Source of the DNA: Acanthaster planci
Taxonomy: Eukaryota > Echinodermata > Asteroidea > Valvatida > Acanthasteridae
Assembly (NCBI RefSeq): GCF_001949145.1
Contig: NW_019091519.1
Location: 202,655-266,654 of the forward strand
DNA: 64,000 nucleotides
Direction: 5' to 3'
Part shown: positions 1 to 30,433 of the stretch, piece after piece
Layout of the letters: each line of letters begins with the position of its first letter
How positions within the stretch are numbered: position 1 is the first letter of the stretch
Program-made: the position numbers and the translations under genes
Notes under the pieces: generated by a model
What the model was told of the DNA's origin: nothing
Database searches by the model: none
The model's input: the letters and a program-made list of their open reading frames with translations, nothing else

Positions 1-16832
<16,832 letters not shown>

Positions 16833-19800
16833 TCTCCCAAAACAACCCTCCAGACTGCCTACTACCTGCCTGCTCTGCCCCTGTGCGTGTGCTAGCTGTC
16901 CTGTTGTTTACCAAACACAACCGCCCCTGTTCATCATAGCCAGAGCCAGCCGTGCGTCAAGTTCCTCTGACAGGATATAGTTGCCTGTGGCAATAGGTCG
17001 TGTTTGCCGATGTAAATTTTTAGTTTGGAAGGGAGGCTGGGGGGGGGGAGATCAAATTTGCTGATCAGCAGGATCACCCAAGTTGTCATTTCTCCCCTGG
17101 GAATTGTGCTACCATTGTGCTTGAAGCCTTGAACCCTAAGCATGATGAAGACAGAAAAGAACAGGAGAAATGGCAAAAAAGGGATGAAATATGATGGACA
17201 GATCCAATCACAGCAGGGTTATGCTACAGCCTTCACCTTTAAATCACAGTCCTTTATCATAACACTCAAACACCAAACCAAACAATGTACATGAGCTTAC
17301 CGTCCTCCAGTATGCAGAATTAATACAAGAGACTGTATGTTATGAAGGAGTGCATTGCACTTTTCAATCCAAGATTATTTTTCTAAACAATCACTGGCTT
17401 CTAAGGGAGGGTCGGTAATCAAGCAAGAAAGTGAATCACATCTATCAAACCAATGGCTCCAGCATCTTTGCGACAATCAAACTCCATTATTTTTTGCCGA
17501 GGGCTTTTCCAAGACAAAACTTTGGAAGTTCATCACTTACATGTAGTTCATCAAAATAGCTATGAAAATGGTAGAGCTTGTCAAATTTATCGCATTTTGT
17601 TGGCTGTAAGACAAATTTTCTGATGCTGAATATGAAGGTATAGCATCCAATGTCTTTTCCTAATTTTTCACATTCTTGTCAACTTCCACAACTTTTCCAG
17701 GCCTGGAAATTGAAAATAAAATTCCACAACTCTTCCGAGACGATTACAGAGCAACTGGGGATGATGTAAAACTAGCTTCAAAAATATTTGTCAGGTGCAA
17801 TGGTCTTTTCTTGGCACCTCTCCAATATCCATCTAAAATGACTTTCAAAAAGTCATTGAATTCAACAGACGCACAAAAATCTAAAGAATTTCTGCTTTTT
17901 AGCTCTGATTAAAGCTCTGCATTTAAGGATTGTCTGCTTCACTAGACTATTTCCTCTTGATGAGCCTTTGCGCTTTCAGTGAGTTTGCAGAGATTTGTTA
18001 GGTTTAGGGGGGGGTCTCACAACCTCTTGATTGCGAGTCCATGCAGACACCTTAATCATTCAAACACTGATCTGGGGTGCTTGATTACTTTGAATTACTA
18101 TCAAATGTTGACACAGCAATTAATCAGTTCGAAGTAATTCACCAAGGACAATTTCAATCTTCTGTTGTCATGTAAGTAAAGAACACAGTTATGCTCCCCT
18201 CCCCCACATCATGCATAGACCTACAAAACAAAAACCTGCGGACAGTGTGACCAGACATACACGTATTCACGTTTATTATGGCAAAAATTGACATCATCTA
18301 CAAGATGGAATTGCTGAGTCTCTATGACATCTCAAAAATCTCCACTTTGTCTTGCCCTCCAGCTTCATTTTGAGCTCCACGATCAGTCTCAAACACTTAC
18401 TACAGGCACAAAATGAAAAGACTTGGATTTGGTCCAAAGTTTACCCCACCCTCATGGAGAAAACGACATGGCACTCGAACGTCTGCATCCCTTTAGGAGG
18501 AAAAATGCTACAGGTGCATACAAGTTTGTGCACATTTGGTGCCGAACGCACTGAGCATGATTAGTTTCTGCTGAAATGCAAGGTCTCCATGTGTGTCCTC
18601 TCTACCAAGTATTCCACACTAGTCTGTCTCTCTTTTTCTCTCAGTGGGGGGTTCTTCTCGTCAAAATGAGCACAAATGTGAAGTTCCTGCTGTAGACAAT
18701 GGATTTGACACTGAGCTTCAGGGACTCTACTGGGAAAAATTTACACCGAAGCCTGCCTGAGAATAAAGATGTACATGTACAGTGTAACTGAAATTTGGAA
18801 ACCCCTCATGCATAGCAGGTGCAACAAGAGAGCTGAGAAATGACCCCTCCCCCCCGAGTCTTACCCACAAAACACTAGCATTTTTTTTCTCTTGTAACAT
18901 GGAGGGATATAACAGTGAGAATCCAGTATGATCGATGGCATTTAAGAGCTGCATCCATATCGAGCCAGGGATTCCAGTTGATGATAAGACGGAACACGTC
19001 CAGTTGGGTAAATAATTATGATAACTATTTCAACCCCTGCAACAGCTCTCTGCATTCTTCAGGACCAACGAAGGATATACATGTAGTTGTGCTCATGACT
19101 TATTGCTAATCTGGGCTTGTAAACAGGAGAGATAGTGGCTCTGGGGTAACTGTTTTTGTTCTACAGGAAAAAAAAATCTATCTCAAAGCTAAGGACTTGA
19201 AAAGTTTACATTTTCACCGACAAGCAGACAATTCATCCGGTAAAGAAGTTCAGACACTCTACTCAAATGTGTTTCAGATATGTTATGAATGATCAGAGTT
19301 AAGGACAGAATGCTGGTATTCTTTGGTCTTGGATGTGATGTCATTTTGAGCCATTTGTTTCATTTATCAGTGAGTCATCAGTTTTTCTGTTCAAATGTTT
19401 GGTTTTCCCACGTAGGTGTTTTCTCAGGAATTGTACTGTCTTTATGAACAAATCCAGACACCCCCCCCAAAAGCCTTAATGATAAGTGAAATTCACTAAC
19501 ACTTAAACATGCTTATGGTTGCCTCCTGAGCTTGCCATTAGGACTAGATAAACTACAAACCATACAAACATCACCTCCTGTGTGTCTTCTCTCTTAAAAA
19601 AGCCTCAGCAAAAATTTATGCAAATCAAACCAGTCACATTTCCGACCACACCAAACCAATCCCCTCTACAAGGTCAAATCAGCTTAATTAGACTCACCAG
19701 TCCTTGCACCGCATATTTCACACCTATTCTCCAGGCATGGCCCCATCAAATCTCATATACTACAACCGGGGCGCGGGGGCCCCACCAGCCTTATCCAAAT

Positions 19801-22800
19801 ACACGGATCAACCTATCGGTACAATTACAGATCCTGTTGCCTGCCTGAGGTGCTGGCAGTGCTGGTCACTGCACTTGCGGCTCTCCAACTCTTGGCGTGC
19901 CGAGCTCGCAGCCAAGCACACTATGGCTCCTGCGAGGTGCCCAATCAGGGGCTGCTCAGTGTGATCAACGGCTGGGCTAAAATAAATAACTTGGGGCTTT
20001 GGAATACAACTCTTTAAATAGACCAGTTATAGCACAACCGGTGATTCAGATAATTATTATGTGGACAAGAAAAAAAAATTAAAGAGCAAGCATTCCCAGG
20101 TCACTCAAAGCAATGATTTTTTTCCAGTGACTTTGTTTTGCTTGTTATTTTCAAGCTACATTAAAAATGACAAAATATTATCCGGTTCCTTTCTTTAGAG
20201 GAGGAATTCAGTATATACGATATGAACTCAAAATTATTCAGGTTTCTATTGCCATGAGGCACATTGGAGTATTTCTAAAGGTTTGACAGAAAAATCATCC
20301 AAGTTCCATCAACATAAGTAACAAAATATTTCAGCGTCTGAAAACTTTCAATAAATGTGGTTATTTATCAATCTGTTTATTTAAGTCTTAGTTTTTCCAT
20401 TAAAATACACAGTGAAGAATTTGTCCATCAAGCTGACGTCAAACACCCTGAGACACTCAGCAACTTAAAGTGCCAAACTATTCTGATGCCAAATCAAATA
20501 TGTACGTACTTGCACTTTGTACCATCACAAAATGTATGTTATACCAGCATACCGGACAAAAGAGGAGCTGGCAAAGTCTATTTTTTTTTTCCAAAAGAGA
20601 TACACTTTAATTGCTGATGGGTATGAGGCATTATGTTGTAAAACCTTTCCGCACCTCCACTATTTACATGGCTGAAAAGCATTTTGCCCTTCCAAATTGT
20701 GCAGAAGAGTGTTAAATTGAACCAGACAACTGCGAAGTGGGCACACAAAGAGCTTGCTAAACGCCCAACACTATGGTGTCACTTGTTCACTGCACTTTAG
20801 GTTTATTTAAAAGGGATGAGAAAAGTAGCACAAATCTGGAGGCGTTACCTCAAGCAATATGAAGAGTTCAGTTTACATATTACAGGGATGTTCTGTGATG
20901 TAAAGTACTAGGTGGATCTTTCCACAAGGTTGGAGAATGTATTGTGACATATGGACCGTTTTCTTCATACAAGGTACCGGTACACCAGTAACGGGTTACT
21001 TAGATTGGCTCAATCGTTACTTATAGCATTGGTTGTGACTATTCTAGTAGTTCTGGATATCAAAATATCATGCAGAAATTATTCAGCATGATATTTTGAA
21101 GAAAAACTGGTTGCAGATGTAACAGGGAGATAATACCGTTTAGGTCATCTTTCTTGTGCCACTTTCCTCTCAACCCATGATTCCCGACTAGTATGAGGGA
21201 AATTTTATGTAAACTCTCAGTGATACAGAAAACAAATCTATTGACTAATCCTTGCTGTCACACTTTGTGAAAGTAAGTATAAATGACAAATTTCATGGAG
21301 TGGATGTAAAACTTCAGACTAAATTTTCCAAAATGCAAGTCTGAAATTAGGAGCAGTATTTGGCTATATCTGATGCCAAAAACTAAGCTTTAATCCCAGA
21401 GATAAAAAATGATGAAGTGTACATGTACCGGTTACACATGTACATCCATGAGTCTTTAAAATAATAGACTGAACAATTTCCAAAGCTCTGAAGCATTTCC
21501 AAACCAGATGACAAGTCAAAAGCAATATTACACTCTGAGTGGCCCATATACCTCATCCACAAAGTGTCACCAATCGTGTCTGTTCAAGAGGATAATGGAA
21601 CAGGTTATCATACAAAAGAATTGAGAAATGAATCTCTAAAATGACATTGTGAAATATCATTGTGATTGTGCAATGTAAACTAAAGTCCCGAATCAAGGGC
21701 ACACTTACCTTACTGTAAATAAAATTTACTTGTAAGCTGGTGTTTGGAAACTTTACACATCTAACAAAAACTCAACAAGTGTGGTTAAAAATTTAGAGTG
21801 TCTACTTACGGAGAAGGAGAATTAACCTTCGGAGTCACAAGGGCTCAGACAATTTCTCTTCACCAACTGATACCTGGGGCATTCACGAAAACCATGGCCT
21901 CAGGCCAAAACTTCTCTTTTATACACAATGCCTCTCAGCGACATCACTGGCCATATTTTCTTACCGACTGCCGATGCCTGTCACTTAAATCTGGAATTCT
22001 GACACACGATTGAGTTCCAGTTAATGGAGTGTATGCTCAATTTACCATGGAGGCAAAACAGAAATATACCACTTGTTTACAGACCTGTACTTTAGAACTT
22101 ATATGATCCTCAGCTCACATTACTCATTTGTGACGTGTTTCTATCAAAGATAAAAGAAGATGCTCTAGGGCAGATAGTCAAAAACATATCAGTAAATCAC
22201 GTCAATTCAAACTTTTGTGAAAACACAGAGACGAAAACATATTTTGGGTATATTTTCATTGGAAACTGTAGCAAGAAGTGTCTGACTTCTTGGACAGAAC
22301 ATGCCACACAAATTTCTTAATCCTATCACTACTAGTAGCTTTTGCACATAACTACCCTCAAAAAGGTTTTTTTTTCCAGTTACATGTATGTGACAACACC
22401 AGGTTGCATTCCTCATATCTAAAGATGCTAAACGTTGTGTTTATTCCACTGAAATTAACCAATCAAATATCTTTACAACAATAGCACTGAATAGATGCTA
22501 CTTTGTTCTTGTTAATTAATAAACTTTGTTGAAAATCAACCGCACAGGTATTTATTATCAAACTCACTTTCTGGCCTCAATTACAGTCATTTACATGTAC
22601 CATATTAGAACTAACGGAAACTAACAGGAAAGTTTAGTACTCTCATAGACACGGTAGAATGACTCATGACTTGTGGCACACATGTATACACGTACATACA
22701 TGTACATTTGTAAGTTTAGGGGAGTATGCCTTATACGGTTGTTTTTTAATATCATATCTGAAGATCATCCCATAGCCAGCCTTGGGCATAAGGAGAATGG

Positions 22801-25160
22801 GGTACAGTACTGGCTGGGGGAACATTACACGAATAGATAACTTTGATGTTCTTTAGCGACAGCCTGTTGAAGATCAGATGTTACTGTATGTGTACATGTA
22901 TTTGTCCATGCAACTTTTTAGGAATAAAATAAAAGAGACAATGGAATGAGATGGCATACGGTGCATTGGCAATGCATACATTGCACAAAAACTTTGCTTT
23001 CAATGTGCAAGCATTAAACATGGAATGTACCCGTATGTATACTTCACAGCAAAATAATCTTCCATAAAAACCACGTCATGACATGGACAGCTAAAGGGCT
23101 ATGCACATGGGTGCACAGCAAGACAAACAATTTTCAATTCATTTGCCGAGTTCGGACACGTATTGCTTCAGGGAATAGAGGAATGAGGCACGGAAGGCTT
23201 ATTCCATAATTAAATTTTAGAAATGAAACCTTTCTCAATTGAATCTCACCATTAGAGCTGGAGACAGCATAGATATATTTAAGCATGCTAGCATTAGTAC
23301 TAGAGAACAAATTTAATGGAGGAGATTAGCAGACAGCAGTAACATTGAACAGCTGGGTCTTTTTAAATCCAAACCCTATATTTTAACAGAATTTCAGTCC
23401 TCGGTAAATAAAAACTGATTTTTTTTGACTAATGACTTTTAGGGGAAAACAGTTGACTTTTGCTTTAATTATATTCTCAGAAGCGTGAAGATGAGCTACA
23501 TGTAGAAACACAGCTACCGCATACTCTATCTTTAAATCTATAAGGGTAAAAAAACAACAAAGCTGTTGGCAGGTGATTTGCATTTATATATGAAAGGCAG
23601 GTGACGACTGAAAATTCGGACAACGACCAGCGTTTGCCCGTTCGGTGGTTCTCTTAAAGCAGTTCATTGATTGATATAAATACTTGGAATCTGATATATG
23701 TGCATTCTTAGTTCATAACGAATAATCGAATCTGAAATATCTGTTCAATTGGGAATGTCACCGTCCAGTTTAGATCGTAGCATGCAGAAACAAGATCTTG
23801 AAAATCAATGCATGGAGAGGACGGATTCCAGTCCCCGACAGGTCTGCCTGTCAAGAAATAGCACAGGAGAGGGAATTATTTTTTTCTAATTTTTTTTTTT
23901 TTAACCAGGATACTTAAGGTGTGCTCCAACTCACATGTATTTTGATATTAGCCTGTCAGTCTTTGTATTGAACCACAATGGCCCCGCTATGCTAGTGCCA
24001 TCTGGAAGTTGATACTAGAAAGAGCTAGAGACAGAGGTTGGACAGTAGTTTACAAACGCTGTTCTGGCCGGGGATTACTGCACCCACAAGCAATGAATAC
24101 ACACTGTAGGGAAGAGGTTTGTTGGTTTGTTTGTGTCACGTAGGGGTGGAATGATTAATGTTTCTTGGGAGCAATGTTGTCTGGATGGATGGCGTAAACA
24201 CTTGCACTGACAAGTTTTCCTGGACACAATGTGACTCTGATGATACCGAGGGAATAAGAATAATTTGCAAAGTGAAAGTGAAATTGAAACCTCTGAATGA
24301 GATATGGAATGAATACCCCTCAAAACTACTTTAAGTGAAAGTGCAGGTACTCGTATGTGTAGACCACTCATTATTCAACCATGGAATGACTGCACATAGT
24401 GTTTATGAGGAAAATTATCATTTCTGCGAAGAAAGAAGCACAAACCTAAACAACCCTAAAACAATCAAACAGAAACAAAAAGACACAAATAAAACCATGT
24501 GAAAAACTATTGTGCCCACCCTTAAAAGTTCTGTTTGTTACTTCCCTGCACAATTTTCTGAAGAGACTTGAAAATTCAAAGGAAAACAGTCCAAAATCAA
24601 CAAGGGCAAAGTACACGTACAATGTAAGCCTCATAAACTACATGTATGATTTACGACTATAACATTCTACATGTATGGAGGTTGGAACTGATATCCATTG
24701 GACCAGCTGGTAGACCTCCTCAAAGGCAGATCTATTTGTACATGTATAAATAGACTCAGTAGGACTATGGTAATTCCGAACAAGTTAACTGGCATGATAT
24801 TTTACTACATGCAATTGTAGTTGAAGATGTAACTTTCTCTTTTTTGCCTCACGTTTTTTTAATGTTTTGTTATTGCTCTAGATTTTTCTGTTCTTCATCC
24901 CACAAATTGGTCACGGGCACTCTTAGAATCTGGAACAAACGATCACGAAGTGTCCTAGTGGTGCTCATTTAAAAGACTCAAAGTTCATTCTGCAAAAGTC
25001 ATCTGAATGATTAATTTATCTTTAAGTTCTAGTTTCAGACAGAGCTGTTTCTCCTTCAGCTGCAATGACCATTTGTCAAATTAAATGAAAGAAAAAAGTT
25101 CAAGACAATCTTCATGAATCATTTCAAACTTCTGAACTGATTTGCATAACTTGCACTTAC
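16833..25160. other. 5' flank of CPED1 and gene-free stretch
   Basis: The first 100 or so bases upstream of the CPED1 ATG are relatively GC-rich and probably leader sequence; no TATA box was seen. The rest is AT-rich with poly-A/T runs and only short open frames without recognisable domains. I see no gene or clear mobile element. Confidence 0.5.
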
Positions 25161-25394
25161 AGTTTGGGTGAGTGCGTGTGATCTTGATGCAAAGTGGACA
25201 CAGCTCCAAGATGGTGCACTTTTCAAAGATGGCTGACGCTGTAAAGATCCTGCCCTTTTGCCACCTATGAGGGGTGTTACAAATCTACAGCGAGCACGTT
25301 GAGAGCGTAACATACTGTACAGCCAGCCGGCATCACCAGTATCGGGTGCACAGTCTAGCAGCAGCGTCAACAGGAAGCGCGAAATTTGGGACGG

Positions 25395-25674
25395 GCCAAT
25401 CACGTCGCGTCCTCACGCTGCATCATGGAGTCTGGTGAGGAAAAGAAAATTACGGCTCATTTGTGACTTCAGGAAATCATGGCCGCCGAACCCACACAGA
25501 GTACAGGCCGTCGTGTACATCAAGTAGTAGCAAGTGGAACGTGCCAGTTACACATGTGATGTGCGCAGAAGGAAAGGAAACCATTGATAATGGATATGTA
25601 TCTCGTTTTCTGGAGTGTGATTGGTGTAATTGGATAACGGAACAATAACTGTGCTACCAGCTGATAACCTGAAG
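25395..25674 (+). promoter_or_regulatory. Promoter-like patch and candidate 5' leader exon, possibly of the GPCR gene
   Basis: A CCAAT element (GGGCCAATCAC) near 25395 is followed by GC-richer sequence, two short upstream ATGs (25425, a 13-codon frame; 25479, a 26-codon frame with good context), and a strong donor (GAAG|GTAAGG) after 25674. A matching acceptor with a branch-like CTGAC lies 190 bases before the GPCR start. Upstream, AAGATGGT and AAGATGGC near 25208-25232 look like YY1-type sites. Assignment to the GPCR gene is inference from strand and spacing. Confidence 0.35.
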
Positions 25675-28590
25675 GTAAGGAAGTCAGTCATTTTTGGTTT
25701 CTTTTCGCATTTCAAGACCAAACATTACCACAAACCATTAGAGAGAGTACATGTGTTACACAAGGAACATGTGTACTGAATAAGCATGCTGTGTCCCAGA
25801 TATATGCCCTACCCTGTACCCTGCTCAGGTGGGGGGAAGCTTTTATCAGGAAAATTTGGACAAAGTTATGTGCACCTACGTATTCGCACAATATTTTGGT
25901 CCTGTCAACTTGAGTGACATACTATCATAGAATACACATATTTGTACATGGTCTTCACAAGTACGGAGCAGGGTGGTCACAGCCTGGACTCTTACATGTA
26001 CATACATGTATGCATGCGGCACACTCCACCCATTTATAAAGAAGGCATGTTGTCCCCTGAAACAATGTCACACTGCACTATTTTGCTCACACTCGTACAG
26101 AGTATGCATGATGAGCAGGGGTGTGCAATTTACAGGTATACTTGGAACCAGGTACCCGTTTTATGCCAATACTGGGTACCGTTAGAATACAAAGAACACT
26201 TAACAAATGGCATTGAGCACAATCCCGGTAGACCATGTGCCCAAAACAGGGCTCTTTTTTCATAATAGGAAGCAGCACATTGCTCTAAGTGTCAGAAGGA
26301 ATCTCCCCCACCTTTTTATTCAAGAAAATGTTACCTTTAATTTGAACCAAAAGTAGCTCTGTCGATCCCTGAACCGGAGTTATGACTGCGGGACTGGCTT
26401 TTTAGCAGCACGGTGATTTATCAGCAATTCTGCCAATCATTATTAAAGTTCACATACATTTTATGCGTGGAATTTTTTTTCGGGTACCCGGGCCCCCCAA
26501 AAATCAACCAGGTTTTGATATCAACGAGCGGGTACCCATCACAGCTTTCGGCATGAGTAACTTGTTGGGAAATGTGCAAAACTGTAGAGCTAACCTTACA
26601 AACCTTGTGTTGACCTGTGAATGAGAGGTCCACATACATTTTTCATACAGGTTGTTTACAAACCTTGTGTGGACTAAGCAAGGTCCATGAATGCAATTAA
26701 GGTTATCGTCTTTCTTGAAAATTGTTTTAGAGACAGTTTGGGGACTTGGGGTTAGGGTTATCTCTAGCAACACAAAGAGGAACGGTTAAGGAAAACCATC
26801 AACTGAAATCCAGCTGTTAAACTAAAAAGAATGTTCCAAGTGTAAGAACAATTTTAAAGGAGAAAACAAAAACATGTGCTCACGAGGTAGGAAACGTAAA
26901 ATGCGTTCCCCCCGTGTATGCCCAACACAGATGCCGGTTGAAGTTAAGCATAGGTTCGCTTCTGTTTATATCCACACCATCCCAAACCAACTCAATTTCT
27001 TGCGAGTTTGTCAGTGAAGATGTCACTTCACTCATACACTTTATACTTCCTCAGTGCCAGAATGTTTCTACCACAGGCCGCTCCAGTCAAAAGCCAATAT
27101 TTAAACCAAATACAATCAGAATCTTCGGTAAAAAAGGCCAAATGGTAATTTTAAAAAAGGGATGCAAACAACACAGAAATACCTAACATTCATTTTCCTA
27201 AAACTTACATCAAATTATTTGTATACATTTTTTGGGTTTGTCGCAAAATGTTGGAGGAGACTAGGTTCCAGTCTGGTGGTAAAGACAGGAGATGAGTCGT
27301 TTTGAATATTTGCAAAGTGTGTGACAGGCTCGCTCCTAACACCACATGAGAAAGCCCGTGACCCACAGGGTAGAGTGAATGGATAACCAATTGATTAAAA
27401 TCATTTGGCAATACTTGGCAAGAATGATTCCCTGCTTTAAAGACTATTTGGATAGCTCTTGTCCATTCCTGCCAACCACTCGCTTGTCTCATTCCAGACC
27501 CTTGGAGCAGTCAAGACTATTTATTGAAGTTGTCTATTCTGGGAGGGGAAAAAAAGAGAAATGTTTCTCGTCCAAAACGGCCCCCTAAAAAGCTCATTTC
27601 AAATACTTCTTTTATTCTTTTCATCATGACAACCATAGACTGATCAAACACGAGCCAATCACACAATTCAAAAAATGCATGATCTAAAGCCCACCAAGCA
27701 GCAAAACTGTTGTACAAAAAAAAAATTTCAGACCTTTTTCACCCTGAACATGACACTAGTTGCCCTAGCTCAGGAAGGAGAGATGAGAAAAAGTTAAATT
27801 TGAGCTCAAACTGAGCAGAATCATGCAGAAGTGTTTGCTGCTTATTTAACGGTCAACAAAACAAGAGAAATAAGGGAGAATTTCTGACACATCACATACC
27901 CAAATTACAAATCCGTTCACTGCTTTCCCGTGAACACAAAAACCAAAACGTGCGTATCTTTGGATCTATGCTCAGTGACACAGCATTAACAAAAAACCTA
28001 TAATTTTCACAACCACAAGATGCAAAGAAATTAACTTGGAAAGTGAATAAAACTGCAAAAAGTTGACAACAGAGTGACAATCAAAGGATTTGCCTAAAGA
28101 GAGTGATAAATAAGCACTTTTTTACTGTTGAGTGGAGCAGTAAAAGAGGAATGAGAAATTGTTATCCCGGTTACAAATACTATGCACTGAGCTTTCATCT
28201 TGTTCTGCGCTCTCTTTCTCCCTGATGTGACTACTGATATCACTTATCTCTGCCTTCATCCAAACTGGTAAAACACACAGACGGATACATCCACACTGGT
28301 CAAAGCATGTTTCCGGGACTTGTCATTTTTAGCTTTTAAGATGTTGAGCATTTGAAGAGGCACTTGTACGTTGGCTGCGCCGGAGGGGCGGTGGTAGTTT
28401 GAGGGGCTGGAGATGAAATCTTCAACCTTTGCACTGATTACGAGTGGGGGAGTACCGCAAATGAATCCACCTGACATCCATTCTCTTCTGACATTTTGGG
28501 CTTGCCTCACCGGTATGTCAGAGTTTGACAACAGTCTGCTGGCCACACTGAAGGTTAATTCTGCGGCTTACTGACTACTCACGCATTGTT
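25675..28590. other. Presumed GPCR leader intron or intergenic DNA
   Basis: No recognisable coding exon. It contains a few ACATGTACATAC tracts near 26000 and the short direct repeat at 26596-26670. Open frames such as 28256-28546 minus start at GTG, not ATG, and match nothing I know. Confidence 0.4.
26596..26670 (+). repeat. Short direct repeat TTACAAACCTTGTGT, 60 bases apart
   Basis: The 15-mer occurs at 26596-26610 and 26656-26670. A nearby CACATACATT is also repeated (26451 and 26631), and GGGTACCC occurs at 26480 and 26530. This looks like a small locally duplicated patch in the presumed GPCR leader intron. Confidence 0.5.
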
Positions 28591-28784
28591 TTAGACATCA
28601 AGTTCGGCTGAATAACGGAAAATCAGTTCTCGACAGCCAAAAAAGATGTTATCAGATAGGAATTTCTGTCATCATCTATGAGTAATAGAGACGACTGAAC
28701 ATTATAAAGTGAATTTGTTTTGGTATAAGCAAGGGTTCAAACTGATCAGCACTTGGACAGAATCTTGGGCCTCCTGCTTTGAAA
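28591..28784 (+). other. Candidate splice acceptor and 5' UTR of the GPCR gene
   Basis: CTTACTGACTACTCACGCATTG is followed by TTTTAG at 28589-28594, giving a possible branch point and acceptor. The 190 bases between it and the ATG at 28785 would be leader. No TATA box or better transcription start was seen nearby. Confidence 0.3.
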
Positions 28785-30053
28785 ATGGCAATGTTGCCGA
28801 CTGATTTTTTCACAAACGGTTCCGAGAGCCCTGATGGGATGGGGGATGATTCTCCCGAGTGTATTCTCTGGGGCGAGATCTTTCGCATTGTGCTCTGCTC
28901 CCTGGTGATGGTCTTTGGGTTGCCCGGCAACAGCCTCATCCTGGGCGTCTACTGGGACAAGTTGCGCAAGACCAGCACCCACATCCTGATCATGGGCCTG
29001 GCATGGGCCGACCTCTTCACCTGCCTGTTCCTGACCCATGAGGTGGTCTCCAGCTGCTTGATAGCCACTTCGACGGAGTGGGGCACTGCCCTCCTGATTC
29101 TCAAGTCATTGATGATGGTCACTGTCTCCCTGTCCATCGGAATCACGGCCGTCATTGCCTTGGACCGCTACGACTGCGTGTGCTGTTCAAACCGGCGTCG
29201 GGTGACCCCCCACCTGGCCAAGGTTGCCATTCTCTGCTCGCTCATCTTCAGTGCACTGATCCAAATCATTTACGTCTTGCACGTCGTGATTGACCCCTTG
29301 AGAATCCAGATGAAGCTCACCACCCTCGCTGCCCAGTTCATCATGTTTGTTGTCTCGGTGATGCTCATCCTTGTGTGCTACTTGAAAGTCTTCTCTGCAG
29401 TTCGGCGGCACGTCAAGGTGGGTGTGCATACGTGGCCTCATCACGCACAGAGCTCTGACCACACGCGGTCCAACCCTGTCCCAAACATCTCAGAATGGCA
29501 GGAAACAGTGACTGCTACACTGAACAGTATCAGAAAGCTCACCCCACCCACCAAACTTAAAGCAATTGCCCTGAATCCGGCCTTGCAACAAGGAGCCACG
29601 TCTGTGGAAAGTACCACATTTCTGGCACCCAAGATTGCTACTCGCCCAACCAACTTGAAGGCCCCGACAAGGCTCCAGCATACTGAGACCTCCAAGGACA
29701 CAGAGAGAAACATCCAGACTGGCCACTCAGACACAGCTCCGAATCGTCAGAGAAGTACAGGCACAAGACACACCATTCACAAAGTCCACACCATGCAGAA
29801 CCGAACCACGCTGATGCTTTTCTTGACCAGTCTCATATTTGTGTTGTCATGGTTACCATACTGGACGTTTGTCGGTTTAAGCATTGCAAACATCCTAGGG
29901 CAGCCTGCTTCCCAGACAGTGACGTACACTTTTGACAAAATGGTTAACTTCTTGCACGTAAACCACGCCATAAATCCACTCCTTTATGGACTGGCAAACA
30001 GGCGTTTTCGCAAGGACTGTAAAGATTTCCTTAAAAAATCTTTTAGGCATTGA
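28785..30053 (+). CDS. Orphan class A (rhodopsin-like) GPCR, intronless coding region
   Basis: Seven-transmembrane G protein-coupled receptor, 422 residues. The ATG at 28785 has A at -3 and G at +4; an in-frame TTG two codons earlier is not used. Extracellular N-terminus with an NGS sequon (N11). TM1 about 29-57 with GLPGN (N49), TM2 66-89 with LAWAD (D76), TM3 101-126 followed by DRY 127-129, TM4 146-170, TM5 177-203, a long Ser/Thr/Lys-rich third intracellular loop (about 205-338), TM6 341-368 with SWLP (W356), TM7 384-403 with NPLLY (397-401), and a short basic tail with a Cys that could be palmitoylated. It lacks the usual Cys at the top of TM3, the TM4 Trp and the TM5 Pro, and its second extracellular loop is very short. 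These absences recall melanocortin, cannabinoid and lysolipid type receptors, but I cannot assign a ligand or subfamily. No in-frame stop, so it looks functional. Confidence 0.93.
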   Translation: MAMLPTDFFTNGSESPDGMGDDSPECILWGEIFRIVLCSLVMVFGLPGNSLILGVYWDKLRKTSTHILIMGLAWADLFTCLFLTHEVVSSCLIATSTEWGTALLILKSLMMVTVSLSIGITAVIALDRYDCVCCSNRRRVTPHLAKVAILCSLIFSALIQIIYVLHVVIDPLRIQMKLTTLAAQFIMFVVSVMLILVCYLKVFSAVRRHVKVGVHTWPHHAQSSDHTRSNPVPNISEWQETVTATLNSIRKLTPPTKLKAIALNPALQQGATSVESTTFLAPKIATRPTNLKAPTRLQHTETSKDTERNIQTGHSDTAPNRQRSTGTRHTIHKVHTMQNRTTLMLFLTSLIFVLSWLPYWTFVGLSIANILGQPASQTVTYTFDKMVNFLHVNHAINPLLYGLANRRFRKDCKDFLKKSFRH

Positions 30054-30433
30054 GCTTGTGGAGAGTGCTAGATGTAGATTCCACCGTGTTTAACTTATGT
30101 TTAGTGCAACAAAAACTTACCAATGTAGCAAACGTCTAGTTTCAACATAAACTGAACATTTTCAATGTAGACTGAAAGTTTAAACCGGACATTGTTTTCC
30201 TCATTACCATGCAAGTATTTCACAGGCAAATTTCGAGACCATCTACCAACAACAGTCCACAAATGGGTAAACTTGTGTGCACTAAACAAATCTGAGCAAA
30301 GGAAAGATTGAACAACATGTGTATTGACAATCATGATGAATCGCTATAATTCTGTGGCCACCACCGCTTTACATATCAATTTTCCAAAAACGCTGAAAAA
30401 GCAGTGCAAACAAGCTTAAAAAAGAATGCCTCA

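Noticed and set aside
25119-25403. Minus-strand 94-codon frame as a protein-coding first exon
   Set aside because: It begins at GTG rather than ATG and the peptide matches nothing known. Only the GTAAGT donor within it was kept, as weak promoter-region evidence.
28256-28546. 96-codon minus-strand frame just upstream of the GPCR
   Set aside because: It starts at GTG, has no recognisable motif, and overlaps the probable GPCR leader intron.
28779-28784. Two extra N-terminal codons for the GPCR (start at TTG)
   Set aside because: The codon at 28779 is TTG, not ATG. Nuclear animal genes start at ATG, and 28785 has a good context.
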